A stretch of 64,000 nt of DNA from Halovulum marinum (GTDB lineage Bacteria > Pseudomonadota > Alphaproteobacteria > Rhodobacterales > Rhodobacteraceae). The position numbers and the translations under genes were made by a program. The stretch covers positions 496,001 through 560,000 of the forward strand of contig NZ_WIND01000001.1 of the NCBI RefSeq assembly GCF_009697225.1, given 5' to 3'. Positions 33,391 to 42,687 of this stretch are shown here, piece after piece. The notes below the pieces were generated by a model. That model saw only the letters and a list, made by a program, of their open reading frames with translations. It did no database searches and was not told the DNA's origin. Each line of letters starts with the position of its first letter. The stretch's first letter is position 1.

Positions 33391-34877
33391 TGCGTTTTCC
33401 CGCCCTGCGTTTTCCCGCCCTGCCCCTTCCCGCCTGTCGCGTCCCCGTCCCCGCCCGCCGCCGGACCGCCCCCGATCCGGCGGCGCCCCCGGGCGGCCGG
33501 TGCCGCCGCCGCCCACCACGGCCGCGGCACCGGCTGCTCACCGACTGCGACGGCACCGTCACCGCGCAGAACGTGATCTGGACCGTGCTGTGCCTGGCGA
33601 TCGGCGGCCTCGCCATCGACGGCGCCCACGCCTGGCGGGTGAAGTCCATGCTCCGCGCCGCGGCCGAGGCCGGCGCCCACGCCGGCGCCGCGGCCATGGC
33701 GCGCAACGAGCTGCGCGACCCGCTGCTGGGCAGCGAGGATCCGGCGGATGTCGCCATCGCCCAGGTCGGGCGCAACCTGACCAACCCGCGGTTCGAGGAC
33801 GCGCTGCTGCGCGAGGATGTCGAATACGGCAACTGGGACAGCGACGCCGCCGCCTTCACCCCCGCCATCGCCGGCGGCGACGCGATCCGGGTGACGCTGC
33901 GCCGCGACCGCCGGAACGGCAACCCGCTGCCGACCAACTTCCTGCGCGTGATCGGGCTCGAGCAGTGGGACATCCGCGTGCAGGCCGTCGCCCGCACCTT
34001 CGAGACCGAGCGTGCGGAATGCGTCGACCCGCTGCTGTCGCTGCGCACCCGCGCCGACGTCGAGAACGTCGACGTGTTCGTCGGCCTGTGCCTGCACGCC
34101 CAAGCCGACGCCGCGGTGCTGGAGGACGGCGCGTGGCTGCCGGGCCAGGTGGTCGACGTGATCGACAGCGTGTTCGCCGCCTCGGTGCTCGACCGGATGC
34201 CGGACGCGGACGGCATATCCGAAGCCCTGGCCGGACTGCCGCTGTTCGATCTCGGCGGCAGTCTGACCGCCGACCTGCCGGCGCTGGTGATGACCGACGC
34301 CGAGATCGCCTCGGCGCTGGCCGAGGCGGCCGCCCATGCCGATCTCGCCACCACGCTGGACCTGTTCGAATTCGCGGCGGTGCAGGCGAACCAGACGGTG
34401 CACGTCGCCTGCCGCGCCGACGAGGTGCTGGCGATCCCCGCCGGCATCGCGCTGCCCGGCGTCACCCTGCTTTCGGACTGCCCGGTCAAGGTCGAGCAGG
34501 GGGCGGACCTGTCCAGTACGGTGGTGATCTCGAACCTGTGGTCGATCCTCGATCTGCGGCTGTCGGGCGACCTGCCGACCGCGCTCGCCGTCAACTCGCG
34601 CAAAGCGTGCGGCCCCGGCGACGGGGTGCGGATCCTGGTGTTCGTCGACGCCGCCGCCTCGGCCCGGCTGACGCTGTTCGACATCGCGCCGTTCTCGGAC
34701 CTGCTGCTGGCCGCGCAGCTGGCGCGCGACACCGACATCGCCGCCGACGGCGCGGTCTCGGCGGTGATCGACGCCAGCGGCGAGCTGACCGGCGACGTGC
34801 TGCTGGACCCGCTCGCCGGGATCTGCCTGGGCGCGCGCTACATGATCGAGACCCAGGCCATCGCGCTGGCGCGCTAG
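33390..34877 (+). CDS. TadG-like protein (Flp pilus-associated)
   Basis: 495 residues. A proline/arginine-rich N-terminus of about 50 residues precedes DCDGTVTAQNVIWTVLCLAI, the TadE/G-type helix with an upstream glycine, then GGLAIDGAHAWRVKSMLRAA and EAGAHAGAAAMARNELRDPL, typical of the TadG N-terminal region. The remaining 350 residues are a predicted extracytoplasmic domain without a recognised fold; cysteines at CVDPLL, GLCLHA, VACRAD, SDCPVK, KACGPG and GICLGA suggest disulfides. The stop codon lies in the first of five 37-base tandem repeats. The TGATG overlap couples it to tadE. Confidence 0.75.
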   Translation: MRFPALRFPALPLPACRVPVPARRRTAPDPAAPPGGRCRRRPPRPRHRLLTDCDGTVTAQNVIWTVLCLAIGGLAIDGAHAWRVKSMLRAAAEAGAHAGAAAMARNELRDPLLGSEDPADVAIAQVGRNLTNPRFEDALLREDVEYGNWDSDAAAFTPAIAGGDAIRVTLRRDRRNGNPLPTNFLRVIGLEQWDIRVQAVARTFETERAECVDPLLSLRTRADVENVDVFVGLCLHAQADAAVLEDGAWLPGQVVDVIDSVFAASVLDRMPDADGISEALAGLPLFDLGGSLTADLPALVMTDAEIASALAEAAAHADLATTLDLFEFAAVQANQTVHVACRADEVLAIPAGIALPGVTLLSDCPVKVEQGADLSSTVVISNLWSILDLRLSGDLPTALAVNSRKACGPGDGVRILVFVDAAASARLTLFDIAPFSDLLLAAQLARDTDIAADGAVSAVIDASGELTGDVLLDPLAGICLGARYMIETQAIALAR

Positions 34878-35053
34878 CGCCGGCGCGTCTTCTTCACGAC
34901 CGCTGGCGCGCTAGCGCCGGCGCGTCTTCTTCACGACCGCTGGCGCGCTGGCGCCGGCGCGTCTTCTTCACGACCGCTGGCGCGCTGGCGCCGGCGCGTC
35001 TCCTTCATACCCGCTGGCGCGCTGGCGCCGGCGCGTCTCCTTCACACCCGCTG
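34869..35053 (+). repeat. Five tandem 37-base hairpin repeats after tadG
   Basis: Units start at 34869, 34906, 34943, 34980 and 35017. Across each junction CGCTGGCGC, a four-base loop (GCTA or GCTG) and GCGCCGGCG form a nine-pair stem with one wobble; between stems is a pyrimidine-rich TCTTCTTCAC-type spacer. Units 1-2 carry GCTA, units 3-5 GCTG, and units 4-5 have TCTCCTTCA spacers. The tadG stop is part of unit 1. A degenerate sixth start follows. Confidence 0.95.
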
Positions 35054-35145
35054 GCGCTTGCGCCCGCGCCGCCCCGAAAACGCCGCACCCGCCGCGCCGG
35101 TGTTGCGCCCTTTCCCGCCCTTCCGGCCCGTGCTACCTCCCGGAC

Positions 35146-37416
35146 ATGGACAAGCTGCCCTCCAAGGACGCCCTTCTCGCCTGGATCCGCGAGAACCCGG
35201 GCGAGACCTCCAAGCGCGAACTCGCCCGTGCCTTCGGCATCAAGGGCGCCGACCGGATTCCGCTCAAGCGGATGCTGAAGGAGCTCGAGGAAAGCGGCGA
35301 GATCCGCAAGGACGGCAAGCACATCCGCGAGCCCGGCGCGCTGCCGCCGGTGTCGGTGCTGCGCGTCACCGGCCCCGACAGCGCCGGCGATCTCTGGGCC
35401 GAGCCGGCGCAGTGGGACAGCGACGATCCGCTGCCCCGGATCCTGGTGCACCTGCGCGCCGCCGAGCCCGCGCTGGGCGAGGGCGACCGCATCCTCGCCC
35501 GGCTCAGCCCCTCGGACGCCGAGGGCGTGGCCTACGACGCCCGGCTGATCCGCCGCATCGGCCACGGCCCGCGCAAGGTGCTGGGCCTGTACCGGCAGAC
35601 CGAGGCCGGCGGCCGCATCCTGTCGCTGGAACGCGGCGCCGGGCACGAATGGACCGTCGGCGCCGGCGAGCGGATGGGCGCGCAGGACGGCGAGCTGGTC
35701 GAGGCCGAACAGACCGGCCCGCGCGACCGTCTCGGGCTGCACCGCGCCCGCGTCACCGCGCGGCTGGGCGATCCCTCGGCGCCGAAATCGGTCAGCCTGA
35801 TCGCGATCCACGCCCACGGCATCCCCGACGAGTTCCCGCCCGAGGCGCTCGCGCAGGCCGAGGCGGCGCGGCCGATCGACAGCGCGCAAGGCCGCGACGA
35901 CCTGCGCCACCTGCCGCTGATCACCATCGACCCGTCGGACGCGCGCGACCACGACGACGCGGTCTGCGCGCTGCCCGACCCGGCGGTCGACGGCGGCCAC
36001 ATCGTCTGGGTGGCGATCGCCGACGTCGCCGCCTATGTCCGCCCCGGCACCGCGCTGGACGACGCCGGGCGCGAGCGCGGCAACTCGACCTATTTTCCCG
36101 ACCGCGTGGTGCCGATGCTGCCCGAGGCGCTGTCGGCCGACCTGTGCTCGCTGCACGAGGGCGTCGACCGGCCCTGCATCGCCGTCGAGATGAAGCTCGA
36201 CGCCGCCGGCCGCAAGACCGCGCACCGCTTCGTCCGCGGCCTGATGCGCTCGCCCGCCGCGCTGGCCTACGAGCAGGTGCAGGCCGCGATCGACGGCCGG
36301 CCCGACGACGCCACCGCCGACCTGCTCGAGCCGGTGCTCGAGCCGCTCTGGGCCGCCTGGCGCGCCGCCAACGCCGCGCGCGACAAGCGCCAGCCGCTGA
36401 ACCTCGACCTGCCCGAGCGCAGGATCGTGCTGGCCGAGGACGGCAGCGTGCGCTCGGTCGCGTTCCGCGACCGGCTCGACGCGCACCGGCTGATCGAGGA
36501 GTTCATGATCCTCGCCAACGTCTGCGCCGCCGAGACGCTTGAGCGCAAGCACACGCCCCTGCTCTACCGCGTGCACGAAGAGCCCGACCCCGAAAAGATC
36601 GAGGCCCTGCGCGAGACCGCCAGCGCCGCCGGGCTCAGCCTGGCAAAGGGCCAGGTGCTGACGACGAAATCCCTCAACCGGCTGCTCGACCAGGCCGCCG
36701 GCCGCGACGAGGCCGAGCTGATCAACCTCAGCGTGCTGCGCTCGATGACCCAGGCCTACTACGCACCGCAGAACTTCGGCCACTTCGGCCTCAGCCTGCG
36801 CGCCTACGCGCACTTCACCTCGCCGATCCGCCGCTACGCCGACCTGATCGTGCACCGCGCGCTGATCGCCGCCCACGGCTGGGGCGGCGGCGCCGGCAAG
36901 CACAGGGACAAGCTGTCCGAACTCGACATCGAGCGGCTCGACGCCACCGCGGAATGGATCTCGGCGACCGAACGCCGCTCGATGCAGGCCGAGCGCGACA
37001 CCACCGACCGCTACCTTGCCGCCTACCTCGCCGACCGCGTCGGCAGCGAGTTCGCCGGCCGGGTCTCGGGCGTCGCCCGGTTCGGCCTGTTCGTGAAGCT
37101 CGACGACACCGGCGCCGACGGGCTGGTGCCGATCGGCACGCTGGGCGACGAGTACTTCCACCACGACCGCGACGCGCAGACCCTGATGGGCGACCGCTCG
37201 GGGCGGATCATCGGCCTCGGCCAGCGCGCGCTGGTGCGCCTGACCGAGGCGCAGGCGGTCACCGGCGGGCTGGTGTTCGAACTGCTGGAACTCGAGGGCG
37301 AAAGCCTGCCGCGCGCCTCGCGCCCGGTCGGCCGCCCCACCCGGCGCGCGCCGGGCCGCGCCAAGGCCAAACGCATCGCCGCGAAGAAGAAGCTCAAGCG
37401 CCGCACCCGCCCCTAG
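35146..37416 (+). CDS. rnr: Ribonuclease R
   Basis: 756 residues. The order is an N-terminal winged helix (KDALLAWIRENPGETSKREL), cold-shock domains, then the RNB catalytic domain with ITIDPSDARDHDDAVCALPD (about residues 261-280), whose aspartates bind magnesium, and RYADLIVHRALIAAHG. An S1 domain follows (SGVARFGLFVKLDDTGADGL), then a basic tail rich in Arg/Lys. RNase R digests structured RNA 3' to 5' and takes part in RNA quality control. topA-rnr adjacency is common in this group; here the tad pair separates them. Confidence 0.97.
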   Translation: MDKLPSKDALLAWIRENPGETSKRELARAFGIKGADRIPLKRMLKELEESGEIRKDGKHIREPGALPPVSVLRVTGPDSAGDLWAEPAQWDSDDPLPRILVHLRAAEPALGEGDRILARLSPSDAEGVAYDARLIRRIGHGPRKVLGLYRQTEAGGRILSLERGAGHEWTVGAGERMGAQDGELVEAEQTGPRDRLGLHRARVTARLGDPSAPKSVSLIAIHAHGIPDEFPPEALAQAEAARPIDSAQGRDDLRHLPLITIDPSDARDHDDAVCALPDPAVDGGHIVWVAIADVAAYVRPGTALDDAGRERGNSTYFPDRVVPMLPEALSADLCSLHEGVDRPCIAVEMKLDAAGRKTAHRFVRGLMRSPAALAYEQVQAAIDGRPDDATADLLEPVLEPLWAAWRAANAARDKRQPLNLDLPERRIVLAEDGSVRSVAFRDRLDAHRLIEEFMILANVCAAETLERKHTPLLYRVHEEPDPEKIEALRETASAAGLSLAKGQVLTTKSLNRLLDQAAGRDEAELINLSVLRSMTQAYYAPQNFGHFGLSLRAYAHFTSPIRRYADLIVHRALIAAHGWGGGAGKHRDKLSELDIERLDATAEWISATERRSMQAERDTTDRYLAAYLADRVGSEFAGRVSGVARFGLFVKLDDTGADGLVPIGTLGDEYFHHDRDAQTLMGDRSGRIIGLGQRALVRLTEAQAVTGGLVFELLELEGESLPRASRPVGRPTRRAPGRAKAKRIAAKKKLKRRTRP

Positions 37417-37486
37417 CGCCCGCCGCCCGGATCCCGCCGCAGGCGGGGCCGGGCTGAACGACGTGTCGCGGCCCCGCCGCGACTCC

Positions 37487-37512
37487 GCCGGATCCCTCCG
37501 GGAAGGCTTTTT
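37487..37512 (+). terminator. Probable rho-independent terminator after rnr
   Basis: GCC-GGA-TCCC, loop TCC, GGGA-A-GGC then TTTTT: an interrupted stem followed by five T residues. A separate perfect hairpin (GTCGCGG-CCCCG-CCGCGAC, 37465-37483) lies just before it. Confidence 0.5.
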
Positions 37513-37583
37513 CCACCGGCCGGTTCGCGCTACACTGCCCGAAAACAACACCACCCGAGCAGCAACCCAACCAGGACCCGGCC

Positions 37584-38840
37584 ATGAAACGCCTCACCCT
37601 TCTCACCGCCGCGGCGCTGATCGCCGCCACGGTCGCCACCCCGGTCGCGGCACAGGATACGCGGCCCGTGCTCCGCGACAGCCACGCCGCGGGCGCCGCC
37701 CGGCTCGCGCAGGCCGGCAGCGCCTTCACCCGCTGGCGCGAGGATTTCCGCCCCCGCGCCTATGCCGCCGGCATCTCGCGGGCGACCTTCGACGCCGCCT
37801 TCCGCGGCGTCGGCATGAACCCCGAGGTGGTGCGCCTCGACGGCAAGCAGGCCGAGTTCACCAAGCCGATCTGGGAATACCTCGACACCGCGGTGTCCGA
37901 CGCCCGGATCGACAACGGCCGCGAGAACTACCGCAAGTACCAGCGCACGCTGGCCGGCATCGAACAGACCTACGGCGTCGACGCCGCCGCGGTGATCGCG
38001 GTCTGGGGGATGGAGACCAACTACGGCTCCTTCCGCGGCTCGACCCCGGTGATCGAGGCGCTCGCCACCCTTGCGGTGCAGGGCCGCCGCCGCGCCTTCG
38101 CCGAGGAACAGCTGATCGCCGCGCTGAAGATCCTGCAGAACGGCGACGTGGCGCCGAACGGCATGCGCGGCTCCTGGGCCGGGGCGATGGGCCACACCCA
38201 GTTCATCCCCACCAGCTACCTGGCCTACGCGCAGGACTTCAACCGCGACGGCCGCCGCGACGTCTGGGCCGAGGATCCGACCGACGCGCTGGCCTCGACC
38301 GCCAACTACCTGCGCAAGTTCGGCTGGACCCGCGGCCAGCCCTGGGGGGTCGAGGTGCGCCTGCCCGCCGGCTTCAACTACGGCAACATCGACCAGGACC
38401 TGCGCCGCCCCGTCGCCCGCTGGACCCAGCTCGGCGTGCGCGGGCTCGACGGCCGGCCGGTGCCGAACCACGGCGAGGCGGCGCTGCTGGCCCCGGCCGG
38501 GGCGCGCGGCCCGGTGTTCATGGTGTTCAACAACTTCCGCGTCATCAAGCGCTACAACAACGCCACCTCCTACGCGATGGGCGTCGGCCACCTGGCGCAG
38601 CGGATCATGGGCGCGCCCGACTTCAGCGCCGCCTGGCCGCGCACCGAGCGGGCGCTGTCGCGCACCGAGAAGATCGAGATCCAGCGGCGGCTGACCGCGC
38701 GCGGCTTCAGCACCGGCGGCGCCGACGGGCTGATCGGGCCGAACACGATGGAGGCGATCCGCGGCTTCCAGCGCTCCCAGGGGCTGGTGCCCGACGGCTT
38801 CGCCTCGTCCAGCCTGCTGCAGCGCCTGCGCGGCGGCTGA
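37584..38840 (+). CDS. mltB: Lytic murein transglycosylase B (MltB family) with peptidoglycan-binding domain
   Basis: 418 residues. A signal peptide (KRLTLLTAAALIAATVATPV, cleaved near AAQ) is followed by the SLT_2 domain with the catalytic glutamate in AVIAVWGMETNYGSFRGSTP, the GMRGSWAGAMGHTQFIPTSY substrate groove, and DGRRDVWAEDPTDALASTAN. The last 70 residues are a PG_binding_1 domain (IQRRLTARGFSTGGADGLIG, then NTMEAIRGFQRSQGLVPDG). It cleaves peptidoglycan strands with formation of 1,6-anhydro ends in the periplasm. No lipobox, so a soluble form. Confidence 0.93.
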   Translation: MKRLTLLTAAALIAATVATPVAAQDTRPVLRDSHAAGAARLAQAGSAFTRWREDFRPRAYAAGISRATFDAAFRGVGMNPEVVRLDGKQAEFTKPIWEYLDTAVSDARIDNGRENYRKYQRTLAGIEQTYGVDAAAVIAVWGMETNYGSFRGSTPVIEALATLAVQGRRRAFAEEQLIAALKILQNGDVAPNGMRGSWAGAMGHTQFIPTSYLAYAQDFNRDGRRDVWAEDPTDALASTANYLRKFGWTRGQPWGVEVRLPAGFNYGNIDQDLRRPVARWTQLGVRGLDGRPVPNHGEAALLAPAGARGPVFMVFNNFRVIKRYNNATSYAMGVGHLAQRIMGAPDFSAAWPRTERALSRTEKIEIQRRLTARGFSTGGADGLIGPNTMEAIRGFQRSQGLVPDGFASSSLLQRLRGG

Positions 38841-38947
38841 GCGCAGACCGCCGGCAGGGCTGTCGGGCCGCCGGGCCCGGCGGCTCGACAACTCCGGCGT
38901 TTCACGCTAGGTCAACCCGGCGATCGCACACCGCCGGACCTGCCCCG

Positions 38948-39535
38948 ATGTTCAAGACCCTTCACCTGCTGCTGTTTCTCGCCCTGGCCGCCTGCGGCGT
39001 GCCGCCCGGTGCCGACATGGGCCCCGAGATCGCCACGCCGGACCAGGTGGCCGGGCTGTCCCGCGCGCTGCAGGACCTCGGCCCCGAGGTCGACCCCGAG
39101 GAGGCCCGCCGCGCCGCCCGGATCGCCTATGACTACACCGCAGTGCTGGCCCGCGAATACCAGATCACCGACACGCCGCTGGTGCACAACACCAAGGTGA
39201 ACATGGGGATCAAGCCGCGCGGCCTGTGCTACCAGTGGGCGGACGATCTCCAGGCGCGGCTGGCGCAGGAGCGGTTCCGCACCCTGACCCTGCACCGGGG
39301 CATCGCCAACTACGACAAGACCTTCCGGATCGAGCACAGCACGCTGATCGTCAGCCGCCGCGGCGACGACATGTTCGCCGGCATCGTGCTCGACCCCTGG
39401 CGCAAGGGCGGCCGCCTGACCTGGGTGCGGACCGCCGAGGACGAGTACGACTGGATCGAGCAGGCCAAGGTGTTCGCGTGGAAACTCGCCGCCCGGGCCG
39501 AGGACGCCCCCTCCCGGCCCGCCAAGGCGCAGTAG
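38948..39535 (+). CDS. Hypothetical lipoprotein
   Basis: 195 residues. The signal peptide ends in the lipobox LALAAC (Cys16). The mature part has a predicted helical stretch and then a mixed domain with conserved-looking GIKPRGLCYQWADDLQARLA, ANYDKTFRIEHSTLIV, GIVLDPWRKGGRLTWVRT and DEYDWIEQAKVFAW. A cysteine followed by histidine-containing segments (CYQW, IEHST, LDPW) resembles the Cys-His order of papain/transglutaminase-like folds, but that is only a suggestion. It stands alone after mltB. Family not firmly recognised. Confidence 0.75.
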   Translation: MFKTLHLLLFLALAACGVPPGADMGPEIATPDQVAGLSRALQDLGPEVDPEEARRAARIAYDYTAVLAREYQITDTPLVHNTKVNMGIKPRGLCYQWADDLQARLAQERFRTLTLHRGIANYDKTFRIEHSTLIVSRRGDDMFAGIVLDPWRKGGRLTWVRTAEDEYDWIEQAKVFAWKLAARAEDAPSRPAKAQ

Positions 39536-40185
39536 GCGGGCCCGGCGCGATCTTCCGCAGCCTGATCGAGAACCGGCACCGGACCGCCGGCTTCCCGTGC
39601 GGATCGCCGCTCGGCGCCAGCCCCGGCAGCGCCGGAACCTGTTTGCGCCCGGACCCGGCGCCGCAGCGCCGGCGAAACCGCGGCCGGCGCGAGGGCCAGG
39701 GCGAGGGCGGCGATCGATCGGCTGCACGGCGATGCGCGGACAGCACAGCAGGGTGACGCGCGGTTTCCGGCGGCGGCGCAGTCGTCGACCACGGCACGGC
39801 CCGCGGTCTTGCACCGCCTTCAGCACGGGGAAGCATCCCCGCATGCCCAGGATCGCGGCCCGCTCGCCGCGCAGCGCCAGCAGCGCCATCGCCGCGCCAT
39901 CGCCGCGCCGCCGACCGCGACCATGCCCACCGAGGCCGAGGCGCTCCGGCACATGTGCCGCCCTCCGGCGCTGTCCGCCGCACGCGGGCATCCGGACAGA
40001 CCCCGGCAGGGCCGCGCTGTCGCAGGTGATGCGCCTCTCCGGCGGCGGCGGAGAGGCCGTTTACGAAGTTTTCATGAAGTGTTCTTCTTGAATTTCATGG
40101 TGTTGAAGGGGTTTTCACGGTGGAATCCGCCCCTTTCACGCAGATTTTTCACGCCGGTCCTTCACGCCGGCCGCCCGGTGGCGGG
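39536..40185. other. 650-base stretch without a convincing gene
   Basis: Every open frame here has the Arg/Pro/Ala-rich composition expected of noncoding GC-rich DNA, and none has a ribosome site or recognisable family. The first 500 bases are of lower order than the surrounding genes and could be a decayed gene. The last 100 bases (40060-40170) are AT-richer, with repeated TTCATG/TTCACG words, including TTCACGCCGG twice in 21 bases and GAAGGGG/CCCCTTTC arms, possibly the zapE 3' end. Confidence 0.5.
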
Positions 40186-41304
40186 TCACTCCTCGGCGGG
40201 CGGCCAGTCGCCGCTGCGCATCTCTTCCAGCCGCGAGGCGGTGCGGCCGAACTCGAACGCCCCCGCGCCCTCGGGGTACAGCGCCTCCGGCTCGGCCGCG
40301 GCCGAACAGATCAGCCGCACCTTCGCCTCGTAAAGCGCGTCGATCAGGGTGACGAACCGCTTCGCCTCGTTGTTCTGCGCCCGGCTCAGCAGCGGAATCC
40401 GGTCCAGGATCAGCACCCGCACCGCCTGCGCCAGCGCCAGGTAGTCGCCCGGCCCCAGCGGCTGCCGGCACAGATCGTCGAAACTGCCCCGCGCCACCCC
40501 GTTGGCGGCCTGCGGCAGCACCACGTCGCGGCCCTTGCGCCGCAGCGTCAGCGGCGCGCCGTCGCTGCCGGCCAGCTCCTGCCACCAGCGGTCCAGCGCC
40601 GCGTCTGCCCCGGCGCCCAGCGGCGAGAGATAGACCTCGCGCCCGCGCATCCGCGCCTGCCGGTGATCGGTGTCGCTGTCCAGCGCGTGCACCTCCATCC
40701 GCTCCTTGATCAGCGTGATGAACGGCAGGAACAGGTGCCGGTTCAGCCCGTCCTTGTACAGATCGTCCGGATGCCGGTTCGAGGTCGCCACCACCACCAC
40801 GCCGCGCGCGAACAGCCGCTCGAACAGCCGGCCGACGATCATCGCGTCGGTGATGTCGGTGATCTGCAGCTCGTCGAAGCACAGCAACGTCGCGCCGTCG
40901 GCGATGGCGTCGGCGACCGGCCGCACCGGGTCCTCGACCCCGTCGGCGCGGGCGCCGTGGATGCCCTCGTGCACCTCCTGCATGAAGGCGTGGAAATGCA
41001 CCCGCCGCTTCGGCGCGACCGGCGCGGTCTGGAAGAACAGGTCCATCAGCATCGACTTGCCGCGGCCGACATCGCCGTAGATGTAGAGCCCCGGCACCTC
41101 GCGGTTCTCCATCCGCTCGCGGCCCCAGCCGAACAGGCCCAGCAGCACCTTGCGCGGCTGCGCCGGCTCGTAGCCCGCCAGCCGGCTTTCCAGCAGCGCC
41201 AGCTTCTCGACCGCCAGCCGCTGCGCCGGATCGTCCCGCAGCGCCCCCGAGGCGACGCGCGCTCGCCACGCCTGGCGAATGCCCTGGGCTTCGGTCTGCG
41301 GCAT
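40186..41304 (-). CDS. zapE: Cell division protein ZapE (AFG1-like ATPase)
   Basis: About 372 residues. Walker A is LYIYGDVGRGKSMLMDLFF and Walker B LLCFDELQITDITDAMIVG; sensor segments are GVVVVATSNRHPDDLYKDGL and FVTLIDALYEAKVRLICSA. The family has an AAA core; ZapE in enterobacteria acts on the FtsZ ring, and mitochondrial AFG1 on respiratory proteins. The start at 41304 (MPQTEAQG) has GAGAGG 11 bases upstream; an ATG at 41334 is also in frame but lacks a ribosome site. It is divergent from the MFS transporter gene. Confidence 0.93.
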   Translation of the reverse strand: MPQTEAQGIRQAWRARVASGALRDDPAQRLAVEKLALLESRLAGYEPAQPRKVLLGLFGWGRERMENREVPGLYIYGDVGRGKSMLMDLFFQTAPVAPKRRVHFHAFMQEVHEGIHGARADGVEDPVRPVADAIADGATLLCFDELQITDITDAMIVGRLFERLFARGVVVVATSNRHPDDLYKDGLNRHLFLPFITLIKERMEVHALDSDTDHRQARMRGREVYLSPLGAGADAALDRWWQELAGSDGAPLTLRRKGRDVVLPQAANGVARGSFDDLCRQPLGPGDYLALAQAVRVLILDRIPLLSRAQNNEAKRFVTLIDALYEAKVRLICSAAAEPEALYPEGAGAFEFGRTASRLEEMRSGDWPPAEE

Positions 41305-41423
41305 GCGGAAGGCGGCCTCTCGCGACGATTTCATCGTGAAACGGAATGGGCGGGTTCAGGCAATATGCTTTGACGCCCGGCGCGCCGGAAGTAAAGACTG
41401 CCGGCGCGCAGAAAGGAACCCCC

Positions 41424-42680
41424 ATGGCCTGCACCGCGATCCCCGCTCCCGCGCGGCTGTTCACCCCGGTCCTGATCGCCGGCTCGGTGATCCTGATGCT
41501 GGGCTTCGCGATCCGCGCCTCCTACGGCGTGTTCCAGATCCCGATCGCCGACGAATTCGGCTGGCTGCGCTCCGAGTTCTCGCTGGCGATCGCGATCCAG
41601 AACCTGGCCTGGGGCATCGGCCAGCCGGTGTTCGGCGCCATCGGCGAGCGCTTCGGCGACCGCCGCGCGATCCTCCTGGGCGCGCTGACCTACGCGCTGG
41701 GCCTGGTGCTGTCCTCGCAGGCGATCACCCCCGAGGCGCACCAGCTGTGGTCGGTGCTGGTCGGGTTCGGCGTCGCCGGCACCGGGTTCGGCGTGGTGCT
41801 GGCCGTGGTCGGCCGCGCCGCCGCGGACGAGCACCGCTCGATGGCGCTGGGCATCGCCACCGCCGCCGGCTCGGCCGGGCAGGTGGTGGGGCCGCCGTTC
41901 GCGGAATACCTGCTGGGGTTCATGAACTGGTCCGGCGTGTTCCTGGTGTTCTCGGTGATCATCCTGGGCGCGCTGCTGATGCTGCCGCTGCTGCGGGGCA
42001 GCCAGGCCGCCAGCCGCGCCGAGCTGGAAGAGAGCATGGGCCAGGTGCTGCGCCGGGCCTTCCGCGACCCGTCTTACGGGCTGATCTTCGCCGGCTTCTT
42101 CTCGTGCGGCTACCAGCTGGGGTTCCTCACCGCACACTTCCCGGCGTTCATCACCGAGGTCTCCGGGCCGATCGACCCGGCCGGCATCCTGGCCGGGATC
42201 GGCATCGGCGACACCGCCGCGCTGGGCGCCTGGGCGATGGCGCTGATCGGGCTGGCCAACATCGTCGGCACCGTCACCGCGGGCTGGCTGGGCAAACGCC
42301 ACAGCAAGAAATACCTGCTGGCCGGGATCTACGCCGGGCGCACCCTGTTCGCGGCGCTGTTCATCCTGTTTCCGATGACGCCCGCCACCGTGATCCTGTT
42401 CTCGGTCGGGATGGGCGCGCTGTGGCTGGCGACGGTGCCGCTGACCAGCGGGCTGGTCGCGCACCTGTTCGGCCTGCGCTACATGGGCACGCTCTACGGC
42501 ATCGTGTTCTTCTCGCACCAGCTGGGCAGCTTCCTGGGCGTCTGGCTGGGCGGCAAGCTCTACGACATCTACGGCACCTACGACCAGGTCTGGTGGATCG
42601 GCGTCGGCGTCGGCGCATTCTCGGCGCTGGTGCACCTGCCGGTGAAGGAGCGGCGCAGCCCCGTCGCCGTGGCGGCCTGA
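41424..42680 (+). CDS. MFS transporter
   Basis: 418 residues, twelve membrane helices in two halves. The loop 2-3 signature is GERFGDRRAILLGALTYALG, and the second half has the related WLGKRHSKKYLLAGIYAGR. The overall pattern (GFAIRASYGVFQIPIADEFG at the first helix) fits the monocarboxylate/oxalate-formate (OFA, MCT-like) branch of the superfamily. The start is fixed by AGAAAGGA 6 bases before the ATG. No adjacent metabolic genes indicate a substrate. Confidence 0.92.
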   Translation: MACTAIPAPARLFTPVLIAGSVILMLGFAIRASYGVFQIPIADEFGWLRSEFSLAIAIQNLAWGIGQPVFGAIGERFGDRRAILLGALTYALGLVLSSQAITPEAHQLWSVLVGFGVAGTGFGVVLAVVGRAAADEHRSMALGIATAAGSAGQVVGPPFAEYLLGFMNWSGVFLVFSVIILGALLMLPLLRGSQAASRAELEESMGQVLRRAFRDPSYGLIFAGFFSCGYQLGFLTAHFPAFITEVSGPIDPAGILAGIGIGDTAALGAWAMALIGLANIVGTVTAGWLGKRHSKKYLLAGIYAGRTLFAALFILFPMTPATVILFSVGMGALWLATVPLTSGLVAHLFGLRYMGTLYGIVFFSHQLGSFLGVWLGGKLYDIYGTYDQVWWIGVGVGAFSALVHLPVKERRSPVAVAA

Positions 42681-42687
42681 GCCCGGC

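Noticed and set aside
34869-35053. CRISPR-like array
   Set aside because: Units are contiguous, 37 bases long, with no unique spacers between copies, so this is a tandem repeat.
39597-40091. Plus-strand frame in the gap after the lipoprotein gene
   Set aside because: Arg/Pro/Ser-rich, no ribosome binding site, no recognisable domain and overlapped by equally open frames on the other strand.
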